Assembly: GCF_947632075.1 (NCBI RefSeq)
Contig: NZ_CANRNX010000004.1
Coordinates: 1-64,000, forward strand
Source: an uncultured Flavobacterium sp.
GTDB lineage: Bacteria > Bacteroidota > Bacteroidia > Flavobacteriales > Flavobacteriaceae
Length of the DNA: 64,000 nucleotides
Reading direction: 5' to 3'
The notes under the pieces: generated by a model
Database searches by the model: none
What the model was told of the DNA's origin: nothing
What the model saw: only the letters and a program-made list of their open reading frames with translations
Made by a program: the position numbers and the translations under genes
In this document: positions 18,920 to 29,100 of the stretch, one piece after another
How the letters are laid out: the number at the start of each line of letters is the position of its first letter
How positions within the stretch are numbered: position 1 is the stretch's first letter

Positions 18920-19774
18920 TTAAAATCTTTTTTGAATTAACTCCATAAATCGCAATTCATATTCTTCTTTTCCTTTCCAATAATTGAAATCAGGTTTTAC
19001 CAAATCGTCAATAAAATCTTGAGCTTCTTGAAAAGTAGTCATGGTGTTTAACTGAGAAATTACTCGGTTTAAATCTTCTGAACTTCCGTTAAATAAATTT
19101 TTCTCAAATGCTATTCGGTCGTTTAAACCTATAATTATTGTGTGAGAAAAAGCATCATTGATTGTTTTGTTTAATGGGATTTCATGAAACGGAACTTCAT
19201 TTTTATCTGTAGTGTCAATAAAATGCTGATTTTCTAAAACAGTGTTTTTTGTTGTTTCTGTTTGCTTCTCAACAAAAATATCTTCAGTTGGTAAACTATA
19301 AATTGAATCTATTTCTACTTCTACAATGTTTTTCTTTTCAAGAACAATTTCTTCTGAAACGTTTTCAATGGTTGATTCTTCTTTTGAAATATTTTCAGAT
19401 TCGACTATAGGAGTTTCGGTTATTTCTTCTTCTTCATTAAACGAAACAGGTTCATCAAATGAAATAATTTCTGAACTTTCAGAATCTTCAATCAATTCAT
19501 TAATCAAATCAATATTCATATTCGGATCGTCAAAGTTCATTTCTTTTACGATCGAAAAATCCATGTTAGAATTATGCAACAAAGCTTTTTCTAAATTTTC
19601 TTCCGTGATCGATGGGTCGATTCTAAATTTATTTTCTTCGTAAAATTTTAAAACAGATAATTTCTCGAACAAATTTTTCGATTCGTTATATAAAATGTCA
19701 ATATCAGATTTATCCTTAAGTTTTAAAATACGATGTGCAATACTGATTAATTCCGATTCAATTATTTTCTTCAT
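18920..19774 (-). CDS. Conserved hypothetical protein, acidic linker
   Basis: I do not recognise a named family. It has 284 residues and no signal peptide or membrane segment. The N-terminal helical part (about 1-90) begins KKIIESELISIAHRILKL. A long acidic, low-complexity linker rich in Glu/Ser/Ile/Val follows (about 90-200). A compact C-terminal helical domain (about 205-284) contains IGLNDRIAFEKNLFNGS, EAQDFIDDLV and the final FMELIQKRF. It is the first gene of the operon with rsmI (1-nt gap) and is divergent from tdk. It is probably a cytosolic protein. The two-domain-plus-linker layout suggests a scaffold or interaction role, but that is a guess. Confidence 0.75.
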   Translation of the reverse strand: MKKIIESELISIAHRILKLKDKSDIDILYNESKNLFEKLSVLKFYEENKFRIDPSITEENLEKALLHNSNMDFSIVKEMNFDDPNMNIDLINELIEDSESSEIISFDEPVSFNEEEEITETPIVESENISKEESTIENVSEEIVLEKKNIVEVEIDSIYSLPTEDIFVEKQTETTKNTVLENQHFIDTTDKNEVPFHEIPLNKTINDAFSHTIIIGLNDRIAFEKNLFNGSSEDLNRVISQLNTMTTFQEAQDFIDDLVKPDFNYWKGKEEYELRFMELIQKRF

Positions 19775-19814
19775 AACTTTTTTGAGATTTGAAATATTAC
19801 CAATCTTTTTTTGA

Positions 19815-19822
19815 TAAATTTG
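19815..19822 (+). promoter_or_regulatory. Candidate -7 element for tdk
   Basis: TAAATTTG matches TAnnTTTG, with TTG at 19789-19791 (23-nt spacing). It lies in the 100-nt divergent gap. On the other strand a TACTTTG-like sequence at 19830-19836 could serve the rsmI operon. Confidence 0.5.
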
Positions 19823-19874
19823 TCTTTTACAAAGTAACAGAAAAATCTGTTTTAAGCAACCCGAAATTTAGAAA

Positions 19875-20486
19875 ATGTTTCTTGAAAATCCCGTAAATCA
19901 TAAAGAGCAATTTGGTTGGATCGAAGTAATCTGTGGTTCGATGTTTTCTGGTAAGACCGAGGAATTGATTCGAAGATTAAAACGAGCACAATTTGCAAAA
20001 CAACGCGTTGAAATTTTTAAACCTTCTGTAGATACAAGATACGATGTAGAAAATGTGGTTTCTCATGAAGGAAATGCAATCCGTTCTACACCAGTTCCGG
20101 CAGCAGCTAATATTAGAATTCTTGCTGATGGTTGTGATGTGGTTGGTATTGACGAAGCTCAGTTTTTTGATGATGAAATTGTACGTGTTTGTAATGATTT
20201 AGCAAATGCTGGTGTGCGTGTAATTGTTGCTGGTTTAGATATGGATTTTAAAGGAAATCCATTCGGGCCTATGCCTGCACTTATGGCAACGGCAGAATAT
20301 GTTACTAAGGTTCATGCAGTTTGTACAAGAACCGGAAATTTAGCTAACTACAGTTTTAGAAAGGCTCAAAACCAAGATATTGTAATGCTTGGTGAAACCG
20401 AAGAATACGAACCTTTGAGTAGAGCTGCTTATTATAAAGCCATGCATGAACAGCGTGCTGAAGAAATTGATAGACCAACCAAATAG
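19875..20486 (+). CDS. tdk: Thymidine kinase, type II
   Basis: Phosphorylates thymidine to dTMP with ATP in the salvage pathway. It has 203 residues. The P-loop is GSMFSGKTEELIRR (residues about 22-35), the Walker B/DEAQFF motif is at about 98-103, and the lasso region contains CTRTGNLANYSFRK. The usual four-cysteine zinc site is not intact: only one cysteine of the first CxxC pair remains and the second pair is absent. The stop codon lies at the edge of the terminator hairpin. It is divergent from the rsmI operon. Confidence 0.95.
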   Translation: MFLENPVNHKEQFGWIEVICGSMFSGKTEELIRRLKRAQFAKQRVEIFKPSVDTRYDVENVVSHEGNAIRSTPVPAAANIRILADGCDVVGIDEAQFFDDEIVRVCNDLANAGVRVIVAGLDMDFKGNPFGPMPALMATAEYVTKVHAVCTRTGNLANYSFRKAQNQDIVMLGETEEYEPLSRAAYYKAMHEQRAEEIDRPTK

Positions 20487-20499
20487 TTGGTCTTTTTTA
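20472..20499 (+). terminator. Terminator overlapping the tdk 3' end
   Basis: AGACCAAC (20472-20479) pairs with GTTGGTCT (20486-20493), followed by TTTTT. The left arm lies inside the coding sequence and the TAG stop reaches the first base of the right arm. Confidence 0.85.
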
Positions 20500-20555
20500 T
20501 TATATGATTTTTTTTCTTTGTATTTTTATGTGAGTTTCACTAATACCTATATATA

Positions 20556-22001
20556 ATGAGTGATTATAAAAAATTGATTTTCGAGAAGTCTTTTATTAAT
20601 GGTGAATGGATTAATGAAAGCACTGAAAAATTAGATATACGAAATCCGTTTGATTTGAGTGTGGTGTCTCAGGTTTATAACGAAAACCGTTCAATGGTAA
20701 AAAAGGCCATTGATGTTGCACATGTTGCATTTGCATCTTGGAAAAAAACTTCTGCTAAAGAACGTAGTGCATTACTAATGAAATGGTATGAGTTGATTTT
20801 AGATTATAAGCAAGAAATTGCAACCATCATGACTTTAGAATCTGGTAAACCGATAAAGGAAAGTTTAGGAGAAATTGATTATGGTGCAAATTATATTCAA
20901 TGGTTTGCAGAAGAAGCAAAACGTTTGTATGGTGACGTAATTCCTGGATTTACTTCAGATAAACGCATTATGGTTTTAAAACAACCTGTTGGTGTTGTTG
21001 GGGCAATTACACCTTGGAATTTTCCTATCGCTATGATTACTCGTAAAATTGCTCCGGCTTTAGCTGCTGGTTGTACCGTAGTTGTACGTCCGAGTGAAGA
21101 AACTCCGTTAACAGCACTTGCATTAAACTACTTGGCTCAACTTGCGGGTTTTCCAAATGGTGTTATTAATACAGTGGTTGGAAATGATGCTTCTGAAATG
21201 GGAAAAGAACTATGTGAAAATTCTAAAGTTGCCAAAGTTTCTTTTACAGGTTCTACCAAAGTAGGAAAAATATTAATGGAACAATGTTCTGAAACTTTAA
21301 AAAAGTTAAGTTTAGAATTAGGTGGAAATGCACCTTTCATTGTTTTTGATGATGCAGATATTGATTTAGCTGTTAAAGGTGCAATTGCAGGAAAGTTCAG
21401 ATTTAGCGGGCAAACCTGTGTTTGCGTAAATCGGATTTTAGTTCAAGAAAACGTTTACGATTTATTTGTAGAAAAATTCACAGAAGCAACGAAAAAGCTA
21501 AATGTAGGAAATGGTTTAGATTCTGATATAAATGTTGGTCCGTTAATTAATCAAAGAGCAATCGAGCGTATGAAACAAATGATTCAAGATGCCATTAGAA
21601 AAGGAGCCGAAATAAAACTTGGTGGAAATTTTATCGAGCCTCAATTTTTTGAACCAACAATTATTACAAATGCAACCACTGAGATGCTTTTTGCTAAAGA
21701 AGAAATTTTTGGACCTATAGCCCCAATTTTTAAGTTTAAAACCGAGGAAGAAGCTGTTGAAATGGCTAACGATACCATTTATGGTTTAGCTAGTTATTTT
21801 TATACAAACGATTTAAATAGAACCTGGCGAGTTCGTGAAGCTTTAGAATATGGAATGGTAGGGATTAATGATGGATTAATATCTTCTGAAATGATACCGT
21901 TTGGAGGAATAAAACAATCGGGGCAGGGTAGAGAAGGTTCTAAATATGGAATAGACTATTATATTGATTTAAAGTATATTTGTATTGGTAATATAGAATA
22001 A
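20556..22001 (+). CDS. gabD: NAD(P)-dependent succinate-semialdehyde dehydrogenase
   Basis: A cytosolic aldehyde dehydrogenase of 481 residues. PWNFPIAMITRKIAPALAAG and FTGSTKVGK form the Rossmann cofactor site. LELGGNAPF holds the general-base Glu, and FSGQTCVCVNR holds the catalytic Cys288 with the neighbouring Cys290 typical of GabD-type enzymes. EEIFGPIAP and GGIKQSGQGREGS follow. The CVC pattern points to succinate-semialdehyde dehydrogenase of GABA or 4-hydroxybutyrate degradation. Close relatives act on glutarate semialdehyde, so the substrate is likely but not certain. No gabT is adjacent. It is flanked by terminators and so appears monocistronic. Confidence 0.88.
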   Translation: MSDYKKLIFEKSFINGEWINESTEKLDIRNPFDLSVVSQVYNENRSMVKKAIDVAHVAFASWKKTSAKERSALLMKWYELILDYKQEIATIMTLESGKPIKESLGEIDYGANYIQWFAEEAKRLYGDVIPGFTSDKRIMVLKQPVGVVGAITPWNFPIAMITRKIAPALAAGCTVVVRPSEETPLTALALNYLAQLAGFPNGVINTVVGNDASEMGKELCENSKVAKVSFTGSTKVGKILMEQCSETLKKLSLELGGNAPFIVFDDADIDLAVKGAIAGKFRFSGQTCVCVNRILVQENVYDLFVEKFTEATKKLNVGNGLDSDINVGPLINQRAIERMKQMIQDAIRKGAEIKLGGNFIEPQFFEPTIITNATTEMLFAKEEIFGPIAPIFKFKTEEEAVEMANDTIYGLASYFYTNDLNRTWRVREALEYGMVGINDGLISSEMIPFGGIKQSGQGREGSKYGIDYYIDLKYICIGNIE

Positions 22002-22028
22002 AAAAATCCGACATTCGTCGGATTTTTT
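22001..22028. terminator. Bidirectional terminator between gabD and the OmpA/PD40 gene
   Basis: AAAAAATCCGAC (22001-22012) pairs perfectly with GTCGGATTTTTT (22017-22028) around ATTC. It serves both converging transcripts. Confidence 0.92.
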
Positions 22029-22038
22029 TATTCTAATA

Positions 22039-23967
22039 CTATAAATCTGTAATAATAAATTCGCTTCGTCGGTTTTTCTGATGTTGTTCTTCAGTACATT
22101 CAACACCGTCTGTGCAATCATTAACTAATACAGTTTCACCATAACCTTTACCAGTAAGTCGGTTTTTGGCAATACCTTCGTTTACTAACCAATCTATTGT
22201 ACCTTTGGCACGTTGATCGGAAAGTTTTTGATTGTAGGCATCTGAACCTCTACTATCGGTATAAGAACGAACGTCAATTTTCATTTTAGGGTATTCAGAC
22301 AATACTTCGTAAACTTTAGCCAACTCAACTGCAGCGTCAGGTCTAATGTTTGATTTGTCGTAGTCGAAATAAATAACGTTTTCAATTTCAAAAACTTTAG
22401 CTAAATCATCTCCTCTTCCAACTTCAACTATACGTTTATCTAACTTAATTTCTACTTTTGTTTCACCAATTGTTTCTGGTAGAATTATACGTTTTTCGTC
22501 TGTAATGTAATCTTCATGTTCTGCTCTAATGTAAACTATAGCTCCAGGTTCACCTGAAATGTTTATGGTTTTATAACTTCCATCATTTACAGTTATCGTT
22601 TCTGTTAGAGGTTTAAAGTTCGCATCTAAAACCGTGATTTTTACATTCGCAATTTTATCACTGTTTAATCTGTCGAGTACAATTCCTGAAAAAGATTGTG
22701 TATACGGAATTTCTTTTGGAGCATGATAAATATCTGTGATTGTGTAAATATCATCGGCACCTAAACCATTTGGGCGATTAGAACTAAAAAAACCTGTTTT
22801 GTTGTCTTCGTTTATAAAAACTGCAAAATCATCAAATGAACTATTTACAGGTTCACCAACGTTTTTCACAACAGTATCAGCTTCTTTCAAATCGATATAA
22901 AAAATATCTAACCCACCTAAACCTAAATGACCGTTACTTGAAAAGTATAATTCATTTTCTACAGTTACAAATGGAAAGCTTTCTTTTGCTTCAGTGTTGA
23001 TTTTAGATCCTAAATTCTCAGGTTTTCCAAAAGTATCATTTCCTAAAATGGCTACTTTGTAAATGTCAGAATCACCTAATGTCCCTGGCATATCTGATGC
23101 GAAGTACAATGTTTTTTCATCAGAACTTAAAGCAGGATGAGCACAGCTGTATTCGTTACTGTTAAAAGGAAGCTCAGTAATGTTTGTCCATTTTCCGTTT
23201 AAGAATTCAGCTTTATAAATCTTTAAAAAAGTTGAATGATCTTCGCTATATCCACGTTTTTTTCCAATAACATTATTTTGTGTAAAATAAACTGTGTTTC
23301 CGTCTTTAGTAAAAACAGGTGTTGAAATATTAAATTTCGAAGTTAGTTTTTTGAATGATTTTATCTTATCATTTTCTTTAAAAAACAAGGCAGATAAAGG
23401 TTGACCATCCCATGAACTAGTTTTTTCGTGCATTAATCGTTCTGGTCGGTTTGAACCAAAGATCAAATTATTTTGCCAAAAAGCTATTCCAAAATCAGAA
23501 TAGCTTGAATTAAAATTTACATTTCCAATGGTGTATTTATCTTTCTGATTTTCAATGTCTTTTAGATAATTTGGTTTTTTTAGAAAACTTGTTGCACGAG
23601 AATCTGTTTTATTGGTTTCTGAAAATTTCTTTAAATAAAGTTCAGCTTTTTCAAATTCTCCAATCGATTTAAGTGCATTTGAATATCTAAAATAAATTTC
23701 TGGTTCTACTTCAGAATTCATTTCTAGTAATTGTTCATACCATTTTGCAGCTTCGGGATAATTTGCAGAAAAGTAATTAGCATTACCTAATTTACGTAAC
23801 ATGTTTTCTGATTTATATCCTCGGTTTGCTAAACGTGTGTAGATTGCAATTGCATCTATGTAAGCATAATCGTTGTAGTTTCGGTCTGCTTTTAACTCTT
23901 TGTTTTCTTGCGCACTTCCTAGAACCGTGAACAAGCAAAACAAACTCAGTATAATTTTTTTTATCAT
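22039..23967 (-). CDS. OmpA-family protein with TPR and PD40 repeats (PorE-like)
   Basis: A 642-residue envelope protein. It has a signal peptide (ending GSAQ), TPR-like helices (about 25-125: YAYIDAIAIYTRLA, PEAAKWYEQLLE, FEKAELYLKKF) and PD40/WD40-like beta-propeller blades (about 150-400: SSDEKTLYFASDMPG, VTVENELYFSSNG). A carboxypeptidase-regulatory-like domain follows (about 420-500), then a C-terminal OmpA domain (about 525-642: IYFDYDKSNIRPDA, YTDSRGS, LSDQRAKG). This domain order matches PorE, which ties the type IX machinery to peptidoglycan. Many paralogues accompany porP/sprF-like genes. It is the last gene of the operon, 2 nt after the PorP/SprF gene. It probably anchors the SprF-like protein or its substrate. 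The PorE role proper is not certain. Confidence 0.87.
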   Translation of the reverse strand: MIKKIILSLFCLFTVLGSAQENKELKADRNYNDYAYIDAIAIYTRLANRGYKSENMLRKLGNANYFSANYPEAAKWYEQLLEMNSEVEPEIYFRYSNALKSIGEFEKAELYLKKFSETNKTDSRATSFLKKPNYLKDIENQKDKYTIGNVNFNSSYSDFGIAFWQNNLIFGSNRPERLMHEKTSSWDGQPLSALFFKENDKIKSFKKLTSKFNISTPVFTKDGNTVYFTQNNVIGKKRGYSEDHSTFLKIYKAEFLNGKWTNITELPFNSNEYSCAHPALSSDEKTLYFASDMPGTLGDSDIYKVAILGNDTFGKPENLGSKINTEAKESFPFVTVENELYFSSNGHLGLGGLDIFYIDLKEADTVVKNVGEPVNSSFDDFAVFINEDNKTGFFSSNRPNGLGADDIYTITDIYHAPKEIPYTQSFSGIVLDRLNSDKIANVKITVLDANFKPLTETITVNDGSYKTINISGEPGAIVYIRAEHEDYITDEKRIILPETIGETKVEIKLDKRIVEVGRGDDLAKVFEIENVIYFDYDKSNIRPDAAVELAKVYEVLSEYPKMKIDVRSYTDSRGSDAYNQKLSDQRAKGTIDWLVNEGIAKNRLTGKGYGETVLVNDCTDGVECTEEQHQKNRRSEFIITDL

Positions 23968-23969
23968 AG

Positions 23970-24887
23970 TTAGAAGAATCTAGGTGAAGTTAAACGCTTG
24001 TATTTGTTGAATAACTCAAAACGTAACAAGATTTCGTGCGAACCATTGTTATAGTTAGCCAATTTTGTTACTTCAGAATCGTAGCTATATCCAATAAAAA
24101 CTTGATCTGATAATTGGAATCCTGCTAAAGCACTAAATGCTGAACTTAATCGGTATGAAGCTCCAAGTGTTAATTTATTACTGATTAAAGCATTTGCAGA
24201 AATATCTAGTTGTAACGGAGCGTTCTGAATTACTTTAGCCAATAAAGCTGGCTTCAGTTTAAATTCAGGACTAATATCAAATACATGACCTGCCATAGCA
24301 TAAATATGCATGGTTTGTTTCATAGTTGCGTAGTTGTTATCTCCATTTCTGTCTTGTTCTAAAAAGTACGGAACAGATAAGCCGAAATACGTTTTATCAG
24401 AATATAAATAAGCACCCGCACCAATATTTGGTGTGAATTGGTTTGTGATGTTTGAAGTTCCTTCTGTTGGATCGTAAATGGTTAATTTATCATAATCAAC
24501 ATTTAAGAAATTCCCAGAAACTTTAACTCCTAAAGCTAATTTATAATCATAAGAAACATCAATTGTGTAAGATAAATCTACTGCAATTGTGTTATCTGAC
24601 ATGGCACCAAGTTTATCTGAAATAAATGAAACACCGTAACCTAATTTTGAGTAGTTAATAGGTGCATTTAATGTTAACGATGTTGTTTTTGGTGCTCCTT
24701 CTAAACCAACCCATTGCGAACGGTATTGTCCGAAAAGGGTTAATCCTCCACGTGAACCCGCATAAGCAGGGTTTATGGTTGACGTATTGTACATATATTG
24801 GGTAAACTGTGCTTCTTGTTGTGCGAAACCAACTGAAGAGGTAATACCCAAAAGTGCCAATACGATATGTTTGAACTGTAATTTCAT
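23970..24887 (-). CDS. PorP/SprF family type IX secretion membrane protein
   Basis: An outer-membrane beta-barrel protein of 305 residues with a signal peptide ending GFAQ. The family signature is QEAQFTQYMYNTSTINPAYAG, then FGQYRSQWVGLEGAPKT. The C-terminus (FELFNKYKRLTSPRFF) is typical. In F. johnsoniae, SprF is needed to secrete the type-B CTD adhesin SprB, and SprF-like genes usually lie directly downstream of their type-B substrate. Here the gene starts 1 nt after a type-B CTD protein gene, so the two are inferred partners. The downstream OmpA gene completes the unit. Confidence 0.93.
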   Translation of the reverse strand: MKLQFKHIVLALLGITSSVGFAQQEAQFTQYMYNTSTINPAYAGSRGGLTLFGQYRSQWVGLEGAPKTTSLTLNAPINYSKLGYGVSFISDKLGAMSDNTIAVDLSYTIDVSYDYKLALGVKVSGNFLNVDYDKLTIYDPTEGTSNITNQFTPNIGAGAYLYSDKTYFGLSVPYFLEQDRNGDNNYATMKQTMHIYAMAGHVFDISPEFKLKPALLAKVIQNAPLQLDISANALISNKLTLGASYRLSSAFSALAGFQLSDQVFIGYSYDSEVTKLANYNNGSHEILLRFELFNKYKRLTSPRFF

Positions 24888-24888
24888 A

Positions 24889-26151
24889 TTAATTATTTTC
24901 TAAATGAATATATCCTGCTTTCTTAACTGATTGTGATCCTTCTGGACCATCTGTTTTTTCATAAGTTAAGATGTAATAATACGTTCCGGTAGGAAGCTTA
25001 TCGTTTCCGATAGTCATTCTTCCTTCAGAATATCCAGTAAATACATTTCCGTTAGAACCGTAAGCAGTAGTTTCGTAAACTTTAACTCCGTATCTATTGA
25101 AAATTTCTAAACGGTTATTGGGATAGCGCTCAATATTATCAATAATTAAATAATCATTTTTATTGTTGTCATTCGTTGTAAGATAGTTGTAAACTACTAC
25201 ATCACCTGGTAAAATAACCTCAGGTTTAATTAATCCTAAAGTAAAAATTCCGAAGTCTTCAACTGCCACAGGAGTTGTTACAGTTTTGGCTGCATAATCT
25301 ACAATTCCACCTTCGTTAACCCAAAGGTTTTGTTTAGTGTCCCAACGGATAACACGTAAGTTTTCAGCTTCAGAAACCAATTCAGCAGGTGTTACTTCAT
25401 CGTGCCAAGTTAATGTAAGAATTACATGGCTTTGTTCGTTATTACGAGAAATTGTCCAAAATTCTTTATTATCAATTAAACGAATTACACCAGTTCTATT
25501 TTCATGTGAATGAATTGCATTAGAATTCTCTAAAAAGTATTCGGCCTTAAACGTGTCTGCAATATTTTTAGGAGCTCCGATGGCTGCAGCTCTGTAATAT
25601 TGTCCTTTTCCAATGGGAAAAGTGAACGCTTTATTACCTTCTTTTTCAACCATTCCTTCTGCATAACTTTTATCTGAGGCATTGATTTGTTTTGCTTTTT
25701 CTGTAAAAAGCATAGCACCTTCTTGGTTCGGATTAATTTTTACAATTCCGTTAGAGAAGTTTGCTGTACCATCGATGATAAAATCGTTATTTAATTGAAA
25801 TGCATAAGCTGTTGAATTATTATTAAATAACAAATCGAAATGTTTTGAAGGTTGTGAACCCGCAATTGTTTGCGGTTCACTTCCTTGAAATACGGTATAA
25901 CCTGTTGTTGCATTTGTTGTATGCGTAAACATTCCGTTGTTGTTATAATTTTTATAAAACTGAAACTCTCCATCATTAAAGACCACACCAGAAGTTGAGT
26001 TTTCAAAATTTGAGTGTGAGGAAACTAAGGTGTTTGGTAACACATAAAAAGTTCCGTTGTTTACGGTAATTGTTTGATTGTTCTGTGCTAAACTTAATCC
26101 ACTAATAAGTACTAGAGATAAACGAATAGCTTGATATATTCTATTTTTCAT
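24889..26151 (-). CDS. Secreted protein with T9SS type-B (gliding-motility-associated) C-terminal domain
   Basis: A 420-residue exported protein with a signal peptide ending SLAQ, a beta-rich central part and a C-terminal type-B sorting domain (about 320-420). The domain shows NNKNDYLIIDNIERYPNNRL, IFNRYGVKVYE, LPTGTYYYIL and the final KKAGYIHLENN. Type-B domains direct secretion through the type IX pore and need a dedicated PorP/SprF protein, which is coded 1 nt downstream. The gene lies 12 nt after the 1228-residue secreted protein gene. Its passenger is small, so it may act as a surface anchor or adaptor for a larger partner (inference). Confidence 0.88.
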   Translation of the reverse strand: MKNRIYQAIRLSLVLISGLSLAQNNQTITVNNGTFYVLPNTLVSSHSNFENSTSGVVFNDGEFQFYKNYNNNGMFTHTTNATTGYTVFQGSEPQTIAGSQPSKHFDLLFNNNSTAYAFQLNNDFIIDGTANFSNGIVKINPNQEGAMLFTEKAKQINASDKSYAEGMVEKEGNKAFTFPIGKGQYYRAAAIGAPKNIADTFKAEYFLENSNAIHSHENRTGVIRLIDNKEFWTISRNNEQSHVILTLTWHDEVTPAELVSEAENLRVIRWDTKQNLWVNEGGIVDYAAKTVTTPVAVEDFGIFTLGLIKPEVILPGDVVVYNYLTTNDNNKNDYLIIDNIERYPNNRLEIFNRYGVKVYETTAYGSNGNVFTGYSEGRMTIGNDKLPTGTYYYILTYEKTDGPEGSQSVKKAGYIHLENN

Positions 26152-26163
26152 GATTTATTAGTT

Positions 26164-29100
26164 TTAATAATTAGCATTTGATTTTAATACAGGATTAACA
26201 ACTGATTCTTCACAATTTACAATATTAACCCTTAGATATTGAGGTTCACCATATAAACAGCCTTGACGCTTTGTTGTAATTTTAATTAACATTTTATTAT
26301 CAAAAGCCTCACCTACAAAAAGCTTTGTAAGATTTAAATCAAAAGCCTCAATATTAGCTTGTGTATTACTAGGAATTAACGCAAGATTACTATTTGCAAT
26401 ATCTTCAATTGCTTTAATCATTTTAATAGGTTTTCCATTGTAATCTAACATAGGTGAGCCATCAGCATTTTGATAAGTACCTCCATATTCAGTAACTCTT
26501 GCAAACGAAACTTGGTAAGATGTACAAGCATCTGGCTTTTGTATTAACAAAGACTCTGTTGCGCAAAGTTTAGTTACCTCTTTAGGATCTGTCATCCCTA
26601 CAAACGATTTTAATGGATTGATTCTAATGTCGTGTACGTGTAAACCGTCACCTAAATTCACCGAAACCGTATTGAACTGCTGCAACTCAACAGCATCAAA
26701 CATAAAATTAACTGGTCTTGATAAAACAGCTCTTCTCTTGTTATTGAATCTAAACAATCCTAAATCTAAAACTCTAAACTTCTCTAATTTTTCCTCTCCT
26801 ACTTTAGCACCGTTTAAGTAATAAACAATCTTAAAGTTACCCAACTGCAACAAACTCAAGTTTAATACATTGATATTAGGATACGCCAAAGTAATTTGCA
26901 CTTGATCTCCTGGACGAGCTCTTTGTTTTAATTTCGCTTGTAAAAATTGTTTATTTAAAACCCCTGCAGTGGCATTAAATAAAGTATAACTATCGTAGTC
27001 GTTATCTACTGAGTAATATGGAAAAACTACCGAAGATAAAGAAGAAGCTACGTTTAAAACTTCTGAATAATTACCCCATATTGCATCTTCTACAAAAGGA
27101 TTTAACTTAATATTTTCGTTTTCGATTAAAGGGTCTGAGTCTTGTTTTACATACGAGCCGTCAACATCTCGTTGATTAGTTGGATACTGTAACGAAGAAG
27201 GAGGAGATACTTTTATTTGGTTTTCAATCAATGCACAATAATCAGTTTGGTTGATATTATTTGTATTTGAAGTACTTACTCCATCAGCTACGATTTCTCC
27301 TTCTTCTGCAATGTACGCATAGAATACAGAACCTAAATCAGCAACTCCAATCAAAGAACCTAGTTGAATACGAACACCATTAAAATCAACTAAACTTCCA
27401 TTCGTATTTGCCGGAGTAAAGCTAAATTCAAAAACATTATCCCCTTTTAATGCATCTAAAACACCACCTTTAACTCCAAATGTTTTACCAACATTTTTAT
27501 TTACTCTACCAATAGGAATACCACTTGTAAGACCAATATCGCCTGGAGTTGGTGCATTTGTGAAACGTCCAATAACAGTTAAACCACCTGCTACTTTTAA
27601 GCCTGAATATTGTTCACCTAACTTCAAAACAATTTTCTTACCTCTTAATTCGGCACCTGAGTAAAGTGAACCATTTGGTTTTGTAAAATACAAATCAATA
27701 CCTACGGTACCGATTCCTAATAAAACAACACCACCAGTTAAAGTTGCTGCATTTGCTCTATTAAGTGTACTTGGATCATTTGGATTAGAAGGGACTGCTT
27801 GATTTGGATTTGTTACTCCACTTAATCCAGACGACCAAGGAATAGCTTTGGTCGCAAAATTACGCTTGGTATAAAAAACACAATCTGCAGGGTCGTATAC
27901 TAAAACTTTAATTACACTAGAAGTTACACAACCAAGAGCTGGTGCAATTTGCAATGTATTATTTCCGCCTGTGTTTACCGTTGTAACTTCTACAATAAAT
28001 TCATGAAACCCTTCAGGCAAGTTCATAGCTACAGTTGGATCTAAAATTTCACTACTGTTTCCACTTAAAGGATCAACACTATAATACTTAACTGCTGATT
28101 TATAAGTTGTATTAACTATTGGCAAGGTAAAAGGATCACCTAAAGGCAACGAAAAGCTGTTTGTGTCGTTATCAAAAATAATCTCATTTTTAATTACATT
28201 CACCTCAAGCGAAGGTGTCCAAGAAAATAATTCAGTTTGCCCAGCATTGTAAACATACCTCCTAATTAAAAAATCTGAAGTTATATTGCGTAATTCAATT
28301 GTATTTGTATTCTGAAATACAGCGTCACTCATCGGATTCGAGTTAGAACTTAAATTAGGGTCCAATGCTAAATCGTATACTCCAGTAGCTATTCGACTTC
28401 CGTTTTTAAGAGTTTCCCAAGTAAGGCCTCCATCATTGCTTATTTGATATTTATAATCAATATTCGCCAAAGTAACGGTAGAAGAAGCGGCTTCAAAATT
28501 TCTTACAAAAACAATTCCTTCATTACACGTGTAGGTCTGCGTTGTTTGTTGTTCATCAACAAAGGTTATTTTCCCTGGATTTGGTGAATTCCGTTGGCTA
28601 ACAGTGGAGGTGTTATTGATACTATTTTGATCTGCCGCATAATTTAAAGTAAAATTATGTGTATAAACCTGACCTCCTGAAGTACTTAATCCGTTTTTAG
28701 AAAATCTAAATTCACGGTATTCACCTGGAGCCAAACTAATGCCATTATTCAACACAAACTCTCTTTTAACAATAAGTTCTAAAGGTGGATTATCTACTGT
28801 AAAATCACCACTTACAACATTATTTAAATTTTCACTCCCATCAATTGAAACTTTTACTTTAATATTATTACCTGTAGATGTTAATGTGTGCGTACCTACA
28901 TTGGTTACCCTTACAGTAATCATATTATTATTTGCAATAGAGTATGGATTTTCTATTTGTGAGGTAACCGCTAAATCCGATTGAAAAAGCTGTAAATTTA
29001 AATCAGCACTAGCTGTATTATTTGCAAATACATTTTCAGATCCATTTAAAGCAGTAGCTTTTGAAACAGTTTTTAAAGGACTTGTTAAAACAGCATTTAA

